Source: CANDYO01 sp964627795 (GTDB taxonomy: Bacteria > Pseudomonadota > Alphaproteobacteria > Rickettsiales > CANDYO01). From it: a DNA stretch of 64,000 bases. The stretch covers positions 186,001 to 250,000 of the forward strand of contig CAZVLF010000001.1 in assembly GCA_964627795.1 (NCBI GenBank), in the 5' to 3' direction. The position numbers and the translations under genes were made by a program. Shown here in pieces: positions 25,967 through 35,358 of this stretch; positions within the stretch are counted from its first letter, which is position 1, and every line of letters begins with the position of its first letter. The notes under the pieces were generated by a model that did not search any database, was not told where the DNA came from, and worked only from the letters and a program-made list of their open reading frames with translations.

Positions 25967-27067
25967 TATTGTTTGTTTACTGTGAATATGGACTGAAAGA
26001 ATTAGGCCAAATCCTAATAAAATAGTCATCATTATTGTTCCTCCATAAGACAAAAGCGGCAATGGCACCCCAACAGCTGGAAGTATTCCCATTACCATTC
26101 CCATATTTATAAAAACATGGAGAAAAAACATACTAGTTATCCCTATTGCAAGTAGGCCTCCAAACTTTGATTTACTATTTAAGCCAATCAAATAGCAATA
26201 AAATATGATCCAAGCATAAATTAGCAATAATATAATTCCACCTAACATACCCCATTCTTCACAAAGCATGGTAAAAACAAAATCTGTTTGATGTTCCGGC
26301 AAGAACTGTAACTGGCTTTGGGTACCTCTCATAAAACCTTTCCCAAAAAAACCTCCTGAACCTATTGCAATCTTTGACTGAATAATATTATAGCTTGCTC
26401 CAAGAGGATCACGCTCAGGATCAATAAAGGTTAAGATTCTTTTTTTCTGATAATCATGAAGAAATTGCCAAATAATTGGTAGTGCTACAGCTAATAAAAT
26501 GGAACCCGTTATAAAAACCCATCTTTTAACCCCTGCCACAAAAAATATCATTACTCCCATCATCAGTAATATCATTCCTGTTCCTAAATCAGGCTGTTTG
26601 ATTATTAGCGAGGCAGGGATAATTAACATTAAAGTCGGTACAAAAAGATGATAAAATTTAATTTTTTTCTCATGTAGATCATGAAAATATCTAGCAAGAG
26701 CAAATACCATGGCTATCTTCATTAATTCAGAAGGCTGTAACCTGATTATGCCTAAATCAATCCATCTCGTTGCTCCCATAGCAGTGTGGCCAAGAAGATG
26801 AACTAAAATAAGCAGCATAAGGGCCAGATAATAAAAAAAATAGGAAAACTTATACCAAAATTTTAACTCTATAGTAGCCATAAAAAGCATAACAGGCATA
26901 AAAATTGCAAAATGTGTCATCTGTTTTGCAGCCCACGGATATATATTTCCTTTAGCAGCTGAATACATTTGAATAAAGCCAAAGAAAGATACTAAAGAAA
27001 TTAGCAAAACTAAGGATAAAGGAACTTTATGAATTTTTTTAATGTAACCAAGAAATATATCTCTCAT
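25940..27067 (-). CDS. rodA: Rod-shape peptidoglycan glycosyltransferase RodA (SEDS family)
   Basis: RodA polymerises glycan strands for lateral wall growth together with PBP2. The 375-residue protein has about ten transmembrane helices and SEDS signatures: GATRWIDLGIIRLQPSEL, KQPDLGTGMILL and, near the C-terminus, GVPLPLLSYGG. Length and motif spacing fit RodA better than FtsW, including the GSGGFFGKGFMRGTQSQL loop and LPEHQTDFVF. Its presence, with dapD, lysC and dacA, argues for an actively made wall. Confidence 0.94.
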   Translation of the reverse strand: MRDIFLGYIKKIHKVPLSLVLLISLVSFFGFIQMYSAAKGNIYPWAAKQMTHFAIFMPVMLFMATIELKFWYKFSYFFYYLALMLLILVHLLGHTAMGATRWIDLGIIRLQPSELMKIAMVFALARYFHDLHEKKIKFYHLFVPTLMLIIPASLIIKQPDLGTGMILLMMGVMIFFVAGVKRWVFITGSILLAVALPIIWQFLHDYQKKRILTFIDPERDPLGASYNIIQSKIAIGSGGFFGKGFMRGTQSQLQFLPEHQTDFVFTMLCEEWGMLGGIILLLIYAWIIFYCYLIGLNSKSKFGGLLAIGITSMFFLHVFINMGMVMGILPAVGVPLPLLSYGGTIMMTILLGFGLILSVHIHSKQTINNFLKNIF

Positions 27068-27164
27068 TTTAACCTAGTTTGATTAACTTAAGCTTTGAAT
27101 AACTGATAAAGTTTAGAAAACACTAAATGCTTTTTCTTTAGTTAAACAATACATTAAACTTTGC

Positions 27165-28556
27165 CTATATATGTATAGATCTTGAAAAGGCATTAAGTAC
27201 TGATTCATGCATCATTTCAGATAAAGTTGGATGAGCAAAAATAGTATTAAATAAATCTTCTTCTGTTCCTTCCATAATTTTATGTATAGCAAAGCCTTGA
27301 ATCATTTCGGTTACTTCAGCACCAATCATATGTGCTCCAAGCAATTCTCCGGTCTTTCCATCAAAAATAGTCTTAATTAGGCCATTTGTTTCTCCCATAG
27401 CAATAGCTTTACCGTTAGCCATAAAAGGAAATCTACCAACTTTTATATCATAACCCTTATCTTTTGCTTGTTTTTCAGTAAGTCCAATACTTGCAATTTG
27501 TGGCATTGAATAAGTACAACCTGGTATGTTAAGTTTATTAATTTCATGAATATTTTTCTTACCCGATATTTTCTCAGCTACTAAGATACCTTCATGGCTG
27601 GCTTTATGGGCAAGCCAAGGACCGTGAATAACATCTCCAATTGCGTAAATATTAGGCTCATCAGTTTGACAATATTTATTTACTGCTATTCTACCATTTT
27701 CTAATTTTATCTTCGTTTTTTCTAAACCTAAATTCTCAGTATTTGCAACTATTCCAACAGCCATAAGAATTTTCTCAGCATTAATTTTTAACTCTTTACC
27801 TTGAGAGTTAATATATGCTGTTAAATCATTTTTATTTCTATCAATCTTGCTAACCTGGCTTGAACATAGAATTTCAATCCCCTGTTTTGCAAATGATTTA
27901 TGCGCAATAGAAGCTATTTCTTCATCTTCTGCCGGTAGAATTCTTTCAAACATCTCTATTAAAGTGACTTTGGCTCCCATATTTCGGTAAAAGCTTGCAA
28001 ATTCTACACCAATAGCTCCTGAGCCTACAATTATCATTGATTTAGGTATCTCTTTTGGAACTAATGCTTCTCTATAAGTCCATATATATTTTTCATCAGC
28101 TTCAAATCCAGGAATTATTCTTGCTCTCGCTCCTGTTGCTACAATAATATTTTTGGCCTTTACTTGAGTTATTTTTTCACCACTAGTGATTTGAACATTA
28201 TTTTTATCTAATATTTTGGCCTCTCCCAAAATTGTCTCAACTTTATTTTTCTTTAATAAATGAGCAATACCTCCACTAAGCTGTCCTGCTACATCTCTGG
28301 ATCTTTGAACTATCTTGTTAAAGTCAAATTTTATGTTATCTGCACTAAAACCATATTGATCAAGGTTATGTAAAAGATGATTAATCTCAGAACATTTAAG
28401 TAAAGCTTTTGTTGGAATACATCCCCAATTCAAGCATATACCACCTAAATGTTGTCTTTCTATAATAGCTGTTTTAAGCCCTAACTGCGCTGCTCTAATT
28501 GCAGCAACATATCCACCTGGTCCTGCACCAATAACTACAACATCAAACTCTGACAT
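27165..28556 (-). CDS. lpdA: Dihydrolipoyl dehydrogenase (E3)
   Basis: This FAD-dependent enzyme reoxidises lipoyl groups of the pyruvate and 2-oxoglutarate dehydrogenase complexes with NAD+. The 463-residue protein shows the N-terminal FAD-binding GAGPGGYVAAIRAAQLG, the redox disulfide Cys41/Cys46 in GGICLNWGCIPTK, the NAD-binding GSGAIGVEFASFY, and the C-terminal His of IFAHPTLSEMMHE. Length is normal. It stands alone, divergent from the SDR gene. Alphaproteobacteria often carry two copies, so the parent complex cannot be assigned. Confidence 0.95.
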   Translation of the reverse strand: MSEFDVVVIGAGPGGYVAAIRAAQLGLKTAIIERQHLGGICLNWGCIPTKALLKCSEINHLLHNLDQYGFSADNIKFDFNKIVQRSRDVAGQLSGGIAHLLKKNKVETILGEAKILDKNNVQITSGEKITQVKAKNIIVATGARARIIPGFEADEKYIWTYREALVPKEIPKSMIIVGSGAIGVEFASFYRNMGAKVTLIEMFERILPAEDEEIASIAHKSFAKQGIEILCSSQVSKIDRNKNDLTAYINSQGKELKINAEKILMAVGIVANTENLGLEKTKIKLENGRIAVNKYCQTDEPNIYAIGDVIHGPWLAHKASHEGILVAEKISGKKNIHEINKLNIPGCTYSMPQIASIGLTEKQAKDKGYDIKVGRFPFMANGKAIAMGETNGLIKTIFDGKTGELLGAHMIGAEVTEMIQGFAIHKIMEGTEEDLFNTIFAHPTLSEMMHESVLNAFSRSIHI

Positions 28557-28693
28557 ATTTTTAATTCCCTTAAAGCTATTTGATTTTCTTAAACTTTAAA
28601 AATAAATATTCTTTCTGTAAAGAAAATAATAGATGATTTTTTCCTTAAATGTCTTTAATCTTAATATATATCTTAATTTATTATAAGGGTGTT

Positions 28694-29476
28694 ATGATTT
28701 TATCGCATAAAAATGCAATTATTACTGGTTCAACAAGCGGTATTGGCTTAGGAATAGCCTCTGTTTTAAGCAAGGCAGGTTGTAACATAATGTTGAATGG
28801 ATTTGCAGATCCACAAACTATAAATAAAATAAAAGCTGAACTAGAAATTTTTGGTAATAAAATTTCCTATATAAATGCTGATATAAGCGATCCTAAACAG
28901 GTTAAAGAAATGATATATCATACTGAAAATGAGTTTGGTTCAGTTGATATTCTGGTTAACAATGCAGGCATCCAACATGTGGATCCTATTGATCAATTTC
29001 CAGAAGAATCCTGGGATAAAATTATTTCAATCAATCTTTCAGCTGCCTTTCATGCAATTAAACATTCTCTTCCTATAATGAGAAAAAATGGCTGGGGACG
29101 CATAATTAATATAGCATCTGCCCATGGATTGGTTGCATCTATTAACAAATCAGCCTATGTGGCAGCTAAACATGGCATAGTGGGGTTAACAAAGGTTATT
29201 GGACTTGAAACTGCTCAAGAAAATATTACTTGCAACGCTATCTGTCCAGGATGGGTACTAACCCCTCTAGTACAAAAGCAAATTGATGACAATGCAAAGA
29301 CACAAAATATCACAGTTAAGCAAGCGGAGATTAATTTACTCGCTGAAAAGCAGCCTTCCTTAAAATTCGTATCTCCACACCAAATAGGAGAAATGATTTT
29401 ATTTTTATGTTCTGATGCAGCCTCTCAAATTAAAGGTACAGCAATTTCTATCGATGGAGGATGGACAGCAAGATAA
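28694..29476 (+). CDS. bdhA: 3-hydroxybutyrate dehydrogenase-type short-chain dehydrogenase
   Basis: This is an NAD-dependent SDR, probably interconverting 3-hydroxybutyrate and acetoacetate. The start chosen is ATG 28694, preceded by AAGGG six bases upstream; an earlier ATG at 28649 would add a non-homologous hydrophobic leader. The 260 residues include the Rossmann TGSTSGIGLGIA, NNAGIQHVDPI, the catalytic Tyr/Lys in SAYVAAKHG, CPGWVLTPLVQKQI, and the C-terminal SIDGGWTAR. The AHGLVASINKSAYVAAKHG neighbourhood is typical of 3-hydroxybutyrate dehydrogenases; another SDR substrate is possible. The stop overlaps the next gene (TAATG). Confidence 0.85.
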   Translation: MILSHKNAIITGSTSGIGLGIASVLSKAGCNIMLNGFADPQTINKIKAELEIFGNKISYINADISDPKQVKEMIYHTENEFGSVDILVNNAGIQHVDPIDQFPEESWDKIISINLSAAFHAIKHSLPIMRKNGWGRIINIASAHGLVASINKSAYVAAKHGIVGLTKVIGLETAQENITCNAICPGWVLTPLVQKQIDDNAKTQNITVKQAEINLLAEKQPSLKFVSPHQIGEMILFLCSDAASQIKGTAISIDGGWTAR

Positions 29477-29781
29477 TGCTTTTTAAAGAAGACTTACCAA
29501 TAAAGATATTAGAAGATAAGGTGTTGCTATATATAAAAGTAACACCTAAAGCTTCTAAGTCAAGAATTGGCAAGATTTTTAATAATCTTTTAAAAATTTA
29601 CGTTACTGACACACCTGAGGCTGGACAAGCAAATAAAGCTGTATTAGAATTAATTTCACAGACTTTTAAAATTAGTAAAAGCTATATTTCAATAACTCAT
29701 GGCTTAACTGATCAAAATAAAGTCATTGAAATTCGGGGGGTTCCTGAGAAAATAATTCAAATCTTATTAACTGGAATATAG
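29476..29781 (+). CDS. DUF167 (YggU) family protein
   Basis: A small conserved protein, about 101 residues from ATG 29476, which overlaps the SDR stop; an in-frame ATG at 29461 is the alternative. Family features are KVTPKASKSRIGKI near the start and the TPEAGQANKAVLELIS stretch. The family is widespread and structurally known, but its function is not established. It sits in a tight + strand run with the SDR gene, dacA and the dehydratase. Confidence 0.85.
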   Translation: MLFKEDLPIKILEDKVLLYIKVTPKASKSRIGKIFNNLLKIYVTDTPEAGQANKAVLELISQTFKISKSYISITHGLTDQNKVIEIRGVPEKIIQILLTGI

Positions 29782-29784
29782 TTT

Positions 29785-30633
29785 ATGTTAAGCAAGCTTA
29801 AGATATTTTGTACATTGGTTCTACTTTTCTTATCTAGCTTATCAAATGCTTATCATCTTAAGAAATCCAGTTTAGTTATTGATATCAATTCAGGAAGAGT
29901 TTTACATAATAATTGCGCCCATGAAGCTCGATATCCTGCTTCTTTAGTTAAAATGATGACCCTTTACCTCACTTTTGAAAAATTAAGCAAAAAAGAGCTT
30001 AAACTTGACCAATATATTTATGTCTCAAAAAAAGCTGCATCCATGCCACGAACAAATATGAATTTAAAGGCTGGATCTCGTATTCCTGTACGCAAAGCTA
30101 TTTTAGGACTTATTGTTCACTCTAGTAATGATGCTGCGGTGGCTTTAGCTGAGGCTATTGGAGGAACTGAAAAGAATTTTGTTAAACTAATGAATAACAA
30201 AGCCAAACAACTTAAAATGAATAAAACTATTTATCAGAATGCTTCTGGTTGGCACCACAGAAACCAAAGAAGTTCTGCTCATGATACTGCATTACTGGCT
30301 ATTGCATTGAAAAAAAATTTTCCTAAGTATTTTCCCTTTTTTTCTGTAACAAGTTTTATTTATGAAGGAAAAAGATATCATAGTCATAATCATGTAATGA
30401 AAATGTATCAATATGCTAATGGGTTAAAAACTGGATTTACTAATCCTTCCGGTTTTAATCTTGCTACCACGGCCAATAAAAATGGCAGGGAATTAGTTGG
30501 GGTGGTTCTAGGGGAAAGCACTGCTAAATCAAGGGATAAATATATGGTTAAACTTCTTGAAAACTGCTTTAAAAAAGTAAACTACCCTGCTACAATACCT
30601 ACACTTAGTGCAAATATGTACCATTCAAATTAA
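29785..30633 (+). CDS. dacA: D-alanyl-D-alanine carboxypeptidase (peptidase S11)
   Basis: This low-molecular-weight penicillin-binding protein trims the terminal D-Ala from peptidoglycan pentapeptides in the periplasm. A signal peptide (about residues 1-22) is followed by all active-site motifs: Ser53-x-x-Lys56 in PASLVKM, Ser113-Ser114-Asn115 and Lys215-Thr216-Gly217. At 282 residues it lacks the C-terminal beta domain and amphipathic anchor of E. coli PBP5, so it is probably soluble or bound by partners. It starts three bases after the DUF167 gene. Confidence 0.92.
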   Translation: MLSKLKIFCTLVLLFLSSLSNAYHLKKSSLVIDINSGRVLHNNCAHEARYPASLVKMMTLYLTFEKLSKKELKLDQYIYVSKKAASMPRTNMNLKAGSRIPVRKAILGLIVHSSNDAAVALAEAIGGTEKNFVKLMNNKAKQLKMNKTIYQNASGWHHRNQRSSAHDTALLAIALKKNFPKYFPFFSVTSFIYEGKRYHSHNHVMKMYQYANGLKTGFTNPSGFNLATTANKNGRELVGVVLGESTAKSRDKYMVKLLENCFKKVNYPATIPTLSANMYHSN

Positions 30634-30634
30634 T

Positions 30635-31633
30635 ATGATTGCTAAAGACAATATTTTGAAAGCCTATCAAAGGATAGCGCCTTATATTATTAAAACTCCA
30701 ATTATAAGTTCTGCTAAGCTAAACCAATTAATCGGACATGAAATAATTTTTAAAGCTGAATGTCAACAGATTACTGGAGCTTTTAAAATTAGAGGCGTAT
30801 TGAACACTATGATAACTTTGAAAGAGCAAGGTTTATTGCCTAGTAAATTTGTTGCTTATAGCTCAGGCAATCATGCAAAAGCAATTGCATGGGCTGGATC
30901 TAATATAGCAAATATACCAACAGAAGTTTATATGCATAAATCAGCCTCACTTTCTAAAAGAGAAGCAATTAAAGAATTAGGTGCTGATTTAATAATTACC
31001 GAAACAAGGCTTGAAGCCGAAACTACTGCTAAATACTTAGGTACCCAAGATGGATATTATTTTATGCATCCTTCCGATAATGATCTAGTTATTGAAGGAG
31101 CTGCAACTCTAGCTTATGAAACTTTTTCTCAACTTGGTTGCGAAGTAGATGCTATTTTTGCTGCTTGCGGAGGAGGAGCATTATTATCAGGAACTTATCT
31201 TGGAACTAAAGCAAGTGGAAAAGATTGTAAAATTTTTGCTGCTGAACCTAAAATGGCTAATGATGCCTCTAGGTCTTATGCCCTTGGTAAAATTGTTGGC
31301 TTTGAAGAATCTCCTTTAACAGTTGCTGATGGAGCAAGAACTTTAAAAGTTTCTGAAAGAACTTTTAACTATTTGAGAAAAATAGATGGATTTATTGAAG
31401 CTGAAGAAGAGGAAATATTATACTGGTTTGCATGGTTAAATTATCTTTTAGGAGTTCCTTGTGAACCAACCACAGCTTTAACTATGGCATCAGCATTTAA
31501 TTGGTTAAAATTACAAACAACTAAACAAAGAATAGTTGTTATCCTTTCTGGCGGAAATATTGATAAAGAAGTCTTTGAACAACTTCAGACTAGTGAATAT
31601 CTTAAAACTGAACCAAATTATTTTTTCTCATAA
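30635..31633 (+). CDS. Threonine/serine dehydratase (PLP-dependent, fold type II)
   Basis: This enzyme probably deaminates L-threonine or L-serine to the 2-oxo acid; serine racemase activity is an alternative in this subfamily. The start ATG 30635 follows the dacA stop by one base; an upstream ATG at 30608 would overlap dacA. Over 332 residues it shows the PLP lysine Lys51 in TGAFKIRGV, the substrate loop SSGNHAKA, and the phosphate-binding CGGGALLSG. It lacks the C-terminal regulatory ACT domain of biosynthetic IlvA, so it is catabolic-type. It overlaps the 3' end of the convergent der gene by 16 bases. Confidence 0.88.
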   Translation: MIAKDNILKAYQRIAPYIIKTPIISSAKLNQLIGHEIIFKAECQQITGAFKIRGVLNTMITLKEQGLLPSKFVAYSSGNHAKAIAWAGSNIANIPTEVYMHKSASLSKREAIKELGADLIITETRLEAETTAKYLGTQDGYYFMHPSDNDLVIEGAATLAYETFSQLGCEVDAIFAACGGGALLSGTYLGTKASGKDCKIFAAEPKMANDASRSYALGKIVGFEESPLTVADGARTLKVSERTFNYLRKIDGFIEAEEEEILYWFAWLNYLLGVPCEPTTALTMASAFNWLKLQTTKQRIVVILSGGNIDKEVFEQLQTSEYLKTEPNYFFS

Positions 31634-32970
31634 GGATTTTCTGATTTCTTACAATGTATTCTTATTGGGACTCCAAAAAGATTGAATGATTCTTTCAAGC
31701 CATTGCTAAGATAACGGATATAACTATCGCTAATACTTTCTGGATAATTACAAAATATTACAAATGAAGGAGGTCTTGTATTATGCTGTGTAATATATTT
31801 TAACTTTATCCTTTTTGAGTTTTCTGCTAAAGGAAGAGGATGTGCAGCAACTTTTTCAGCTAACCATTCATTAAGCTTTCGAGTAGAAATTCTAATATTC
31901 CAGTTTTCGTATGCTTCTAATGCAGCTTGCATCATCTGGTTAACATTATGGCCGTTTATTGCTGATATATATATTATAGGCACATCTTTTACTGCAGGAA
32001 TTAATTCTGCTATAGAATCTACTAAAGCATTATTATACCTACTTTTATCATCTATTTTATCCCATTTATTTATAGCTATAATTAAAGGTCTTCCTTCAGC
32101 AATAGCGATATTAGCAATGGCTATGTCTTGCTTTTCAAAAGCAATGGTAGCATCAATAGTAAGCACAACCACATGGGCAAATCTTATTGCCCTTTTACTA
32201 TCTTCATAAGTAATTTCTTCTAGTTGGTCTTTTATGCTAGTTCTTTTCTTAATTCCAGCAGTGTCAATTAATTTTATTGCATGATCTTTAAATTCAAAAT
32301 CAAGTGCTATCGAATCCCTGGTTATTCCAGGCATTTCGCCTGTTATCATTCTCTCTTTCTTAAGTAATTGATTCACCAAAGTAGACTTACCAGCATTAGG
32401 GCGTCCTACAATAGCAACAGCAATTTTTTCTTTATTATCAAGGGCATTTTTATTTTCATTCAATTGGTTAAATTTTTCTGACTCAGAATTAATAACATCA
32501 AATAAATCGACCATACCAAGGCCATGCTCAGCAGAAATAAAAACCGGTTCACCTAGTCCTAATTTATAGTAATCTTGAATATAAACTGTTGCTTTAGAAT
32601 TTTCAGCCTTGTTAGCAACCAAAGCCACAGGCTTAGAATTCTTCCTTAGCCACTTAGCAAACATTAAATCTTCATTAGTTATGCCTATTTTTGCATCAAC
32701 AACAAATAATATCATGCTGGCTTGATCTAGTGCTTCAATAGTTACTTCTTTGATTTTTCTGCTTAAATCATCACGGGCTTCATGCTCAAGCCCAGCAGTA
32801 TCAACAACCTTAAATTTAAGAGGCCCGATTGTAGCATCTCCTTCACGCCAATCTCTGGTCACGCCTGGGAAATCATCAACTATAGCATGTTTTCTACCAA
32901 TAAGCCTGTTAAATAAGCTTGATTTACCAACATTAGGTCTGCCTACTATAGCAGCTGTAAATTTAGTCAT
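31618..32970 (-). CDS. der: Ribosome biogenesis GTPase Der (EngA)
   Basis: Der has two consecutive GTPase domains and a KH-like C-terminal domain and acts in 50S subunit maturation. The first G domain begins VGRPNVGKSSLFNRLIGR with DTAGLE; the second has VGRPNAGKSTLVNQLL, DTAGIKKR and NKWD. Length (450) is normal. It follows bamB by eight bases, in an arrangement (yfgM-like, bamB, der) common in proteobacteria. Confidence 0.97.
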   Translation of the reverse strand: MTKFTAAIVGRPNVGKSSLFNRLIGRKHAIVDDFPGVTRDWREGDATIGPLKFKVVDTAGLEHEARDDLSRKIKEVTIEALDQASMILFVVDAKIGITNEDLMFAKWLRKNSKPVALVANKAENSKATVYIQDYYKLGLGEPVFISAEHGLGMVDLFDVINSESEKFNQLNENKNALDNKEKIAVAIVGRPNAGKSTLVNQLLKKERMITGEMPGITRDSIALDFEFKDHAIKLIDTAGIKKRTSIKDQLEEITYEDSKRAIRFAHVVVLTIDATIAFEKQDIAIANIAIAEGRPLIIAINKWDKIDDKSRYNNALVDSIAELIPAVKDVPIIYISAINGHNVNQMMQAALEAYENWNIRISTRKLNEWLAEKVAAHPLPLAENSKRIKLKYITQHNTRPPSFVIFCNYPESISDSYIRYLSNGLKESFNLFGVPIRIHCKKSENPYEKK

Positions 32971-32978
32971 AAAAATTT

Positions 32979-34262
32979 TTACTTAAATATGTTAATTTTG
33001 CCATTTTTACCAATTATGTAAAGTTTTTCGTCTATAACAATTGGAGGAATGTTAGTTGGCTCAGAAGTATAAGTTTTAATTAAGCTACCATCATATGATG
33101 AAAATGCACTTAAAAGACCTTTCTCGTTTACAAGATAAACTAAATCACCAGCAACAATAGGTCCATAACTTTCTAAATATTCCTTGTTCTTTGGATCCTT
33201 GGGTAAATCAACAATCCAAATTATATTTGATGTCTCATTGTCTATTGCAGCCATTTGATTATTATCCATTAATACAAAAGTCTGTTTGTTTGTTACCCAC
33301 ATAGAATTTGCACCAGGGAAGCTTTGTCTCCAGACAATATCTGGAATAGTAAGATCAATTTTTATTATTTCGCTTTCACTAGTTAATATATATAGTTTAT
33401 TTTTTAGTAGGTAAGGAGAATTCAAAGGAGCTTTGGAAATATTTCCATCACCAATTATTGATGCTGAAGCTAAATTTACTTCCATCAATTCTTCACCATT
33501 AAATTTACGTAAAACAACTAAATCACCGGCCGTTGTCATAGTAAATAATTTATCTTCAAAAGTGAAGCTAGGTGTAATTAATCTATCGGGCGCAATTGAA
33601 TAAGTTGGAGCATCATATCTCCACAAAAGATTGCCATCTTTATTTAAACATAAGAGTGTATTATCAATTGTTGTTACAAAAACTTGGTTACTCTCAATTA
33701 GTGGCACATATCTTAATACATTTGGTGCATCATATATCCATAATTGTTTTCCATCTTTAACACTTAATGCCGCAAGTTTGGTAGTTCCAGTAGCTATAAA
33801 AAGAATGTCTTGATAAAATGCCATGCTTCCGCCGATGATAGATTTTTTTTCATCATCTTTTATTATCTCAACAGACCATAAAAGCTTAGAATTTTTAAGA
33901 TCTGTAGCTGATGCAATGGAATTAGAGTAAGTATAAGCTATGTTATCAACAATAACCATAGCAGAATCTGATGAAGTAGCATTAAATCTATGTAGCTTTA
34001 ATTGCTTATCTAGTTGAAGTTCTTTAGCTAGCTTTATATTAGGTGATAAAAATTTAGACTGGTGATAATCACTAGAAAACCATCCGTTATTATGTTCTTG
34101 CTCTGGTAAAACAACCTTAATGTTAGTTTTCTTTTTTTCTTGCAAAATGTCATATTTTAATACATTCAACCTCTCTCCTTTAAGGGGAGGGCGTTGTTTC
34201 TCACTACATGCAGAAATTGCTGTAAGAATAAATAATAAAATGTAATAGCGTATAAAATACAT
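32979..34262 (-). CDS. bamB: Outer membrane protein assembly factor BamB
   Basis: BamB is a beta-propeller lipoprotein of the BAM complex that inserts beta-barrel proteins into the outer membrane. The 427-residue protein has a lipoprotein signal with lipobox ISAC (Cys19). PQQ-like propeller blades follow, with recurring phrases such as SVKDGKQLWIYDAP, LNKDGNLLWRYDAP and IDNETSNIIWIVDLP. Position directly upstream of der and downstream of the yfgM-like gene supports the call. Confidence 0.92.
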   Translation of the reverse strand: MYFIRYYILLFILTAISACSEKQRPPLKGERLNVLKYDILQEKKKTNIKVVLPEQEHNNGWFSSDYHQSKFLSPNIKLAKELQLDKQLKLHRFNATSSDSAMVIVDNIAYTYSNSIASATDLKNSKLLWSVEIIKDDEKKSIIGGSMAFYQDILFIATGTTKLAALSVKDGKQLWIYDAPNVLRYVPLIESNQVFVTTIDNTLLCLNKDGNLLWRYDAPTYSIAPDRLITPSFTFEDKLFTMTTAGDLVVLRKFNGEELMEVNLASASIIGDGNISKAPLNSPYLLKNKLYILTSESEIIKIDLTIPDIVWRQSFPGANSMWVTNKQTFVLMDNNQMAAIDNETSNIIWIVDLPKDPKNKEYLESYGPIVAGDLVYLVNEKGLLSAFSSYDGSLIKTYTSEPTNIPPIVIDEKLYIIGKNGKINIFK

Positions 34263-34277
34263 ATCTATATTACTCTG

Positions 34278-34934
34278 TTACTCTGTTTTGGAAATAGTTG
34301 CTAAAATACTAGAAGCAATATCATAGCTTGCTCTGGTTGCATCTTTTGATGATAAAATACTATTTAAAGATTCTTTGGCTTCATCAATTTTATTTTGTTT
34401 TATCTTATAAAGAGCAGAAAGTTGTAAAGCTGAAATTCTCCAAATCTTACCTTCTTGAGATAGTTTTTTTAAAATCTCATCAGCACTTTCTTTATTCTCT
34501 AAATTATAGTTGATGCTATTACCTAAATAAGTTAATTTTGCTAGATCTCTAAAATTTTTATCAAGATATTTATTCTTTATCATTTCAGAAAGACAATTTT
34601 GTGAATCTATTGGTTTTCCTGATTTTATTAAGATATCTGCTTTTTTAAGGTAAGCAAGGCTGGCAAACTGCTGATGTGGTTGAGCAATAACCTTGTCATA
34701 AAATGCAATTGCATCATCAAGTTGATTTTTTTCTTCAGCTTTAAGCGCATTATAATACCACTGACCTAATTGTGCTTGAATTTTTTTGGTATTATTTTCT
34801 TTCCATATATAAAGCCCAACTCCAATTATAGTAATAGCAGCAGCAGTAATAAATATATTAACAATCTTCTTTATTAGAGAATTGTATTTTTCATCCTTAA
34901 AATCTTGATCAACTTCATCAATAAGGTCATTCAT
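34278..34934 (-). CDS. YfgM-like membrane-anchored TPR protein
   Basis: This protein has one N-terminal membrane helix (IFITAAAITIIGVGLYIW) and a periplasmic helical domain with TPR-like units (LDDAIAFYDKVIAQPHQQFA). I place the start at ATG 34934 (MNDLIDEVDQDF), because homologues start with a similar acidic helix just before the membrane segment; the ATG seven codons upstream is possible. YfgM-family proteins associate with the Sec translocon and periplasmic chaperones. The gene order yfgM-like, bamB, der supports an envelope-biogenesis role. Confidence 0.8.
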   Translation of the reverse strand: MNDLIDEVDQDFKDEKYNSLIKKIVNIFITAAAITIIGVGLYIWKENNTKKIQAQLGQWYYNALKAEEKNQLDDAIAFYDKVIAQPHQQFASLAYLKKADILIKSGKPIDSQNCLSEMIKNKYLDKNFRDLAKLTYLGNSINYNLENKESADEILKKLSQEGKIWRISALQLSALYKIKQNKIDEAKESLNSILSSKDATRASYDIASSILATISKTE

Positions 34935-35100
34935 ATCTATATCTATTAAATGCATTTAGTAAAATCGAATTTTGCCATAAAAATGCTATCTTGTAAAGTC
35001 ATTAAAGTTTTGCACCAATTAATCTAAATGAGCCATTAATATGTTGACATAAATTAGCTATTCATGTTCACTATTTTTTACAATTTAAAAAAATTAAATT

Positions 35101-35358
35101 ATGTTTGCTTATATTATTATATTTACGTGTCTGTGGTGGATTGTTTTTTACATAACTCTTCCATTTGGAAGCGAAGTTACTAAGACCCCAAAAAAGGGAG
35201 AGGATTATGGCGCCCCTACAAAACCTAGGCTTGGAATTAAGTTTATAGTTACTACACTTATTTCATTAGTTATAACTTATTTTGTTGTACATGGTATTGA
35301 ATCCCATCAACTTAGAACATTAATTGAAAAATACCTTAGTTGGCTTTATATATACTAG
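35101..35358 (+). CDS. DUF1467 family small membrane protein
   Basis: This 85-residue protein has two transmembrane helices (residues about 3-20 and 48-66) separated by a loop with PFGSEVTKTPKKGEDYGAP, the signature of DUF1467 proteins, found almost only in alphaproteobacteria. Function is unknown. It lies alone between the divergent yfgM-like gene and convergent xseA, whose stop is immediately adjacent. Confidence 0.85.
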   Translation: MFAYIIIFTCLWWIVFYITLPFGSEVTKTPKKGEDYGAPTKPRLGIKFIVTTLISLVITYFVVHGIESHQLRTLIEKYLSWLYIY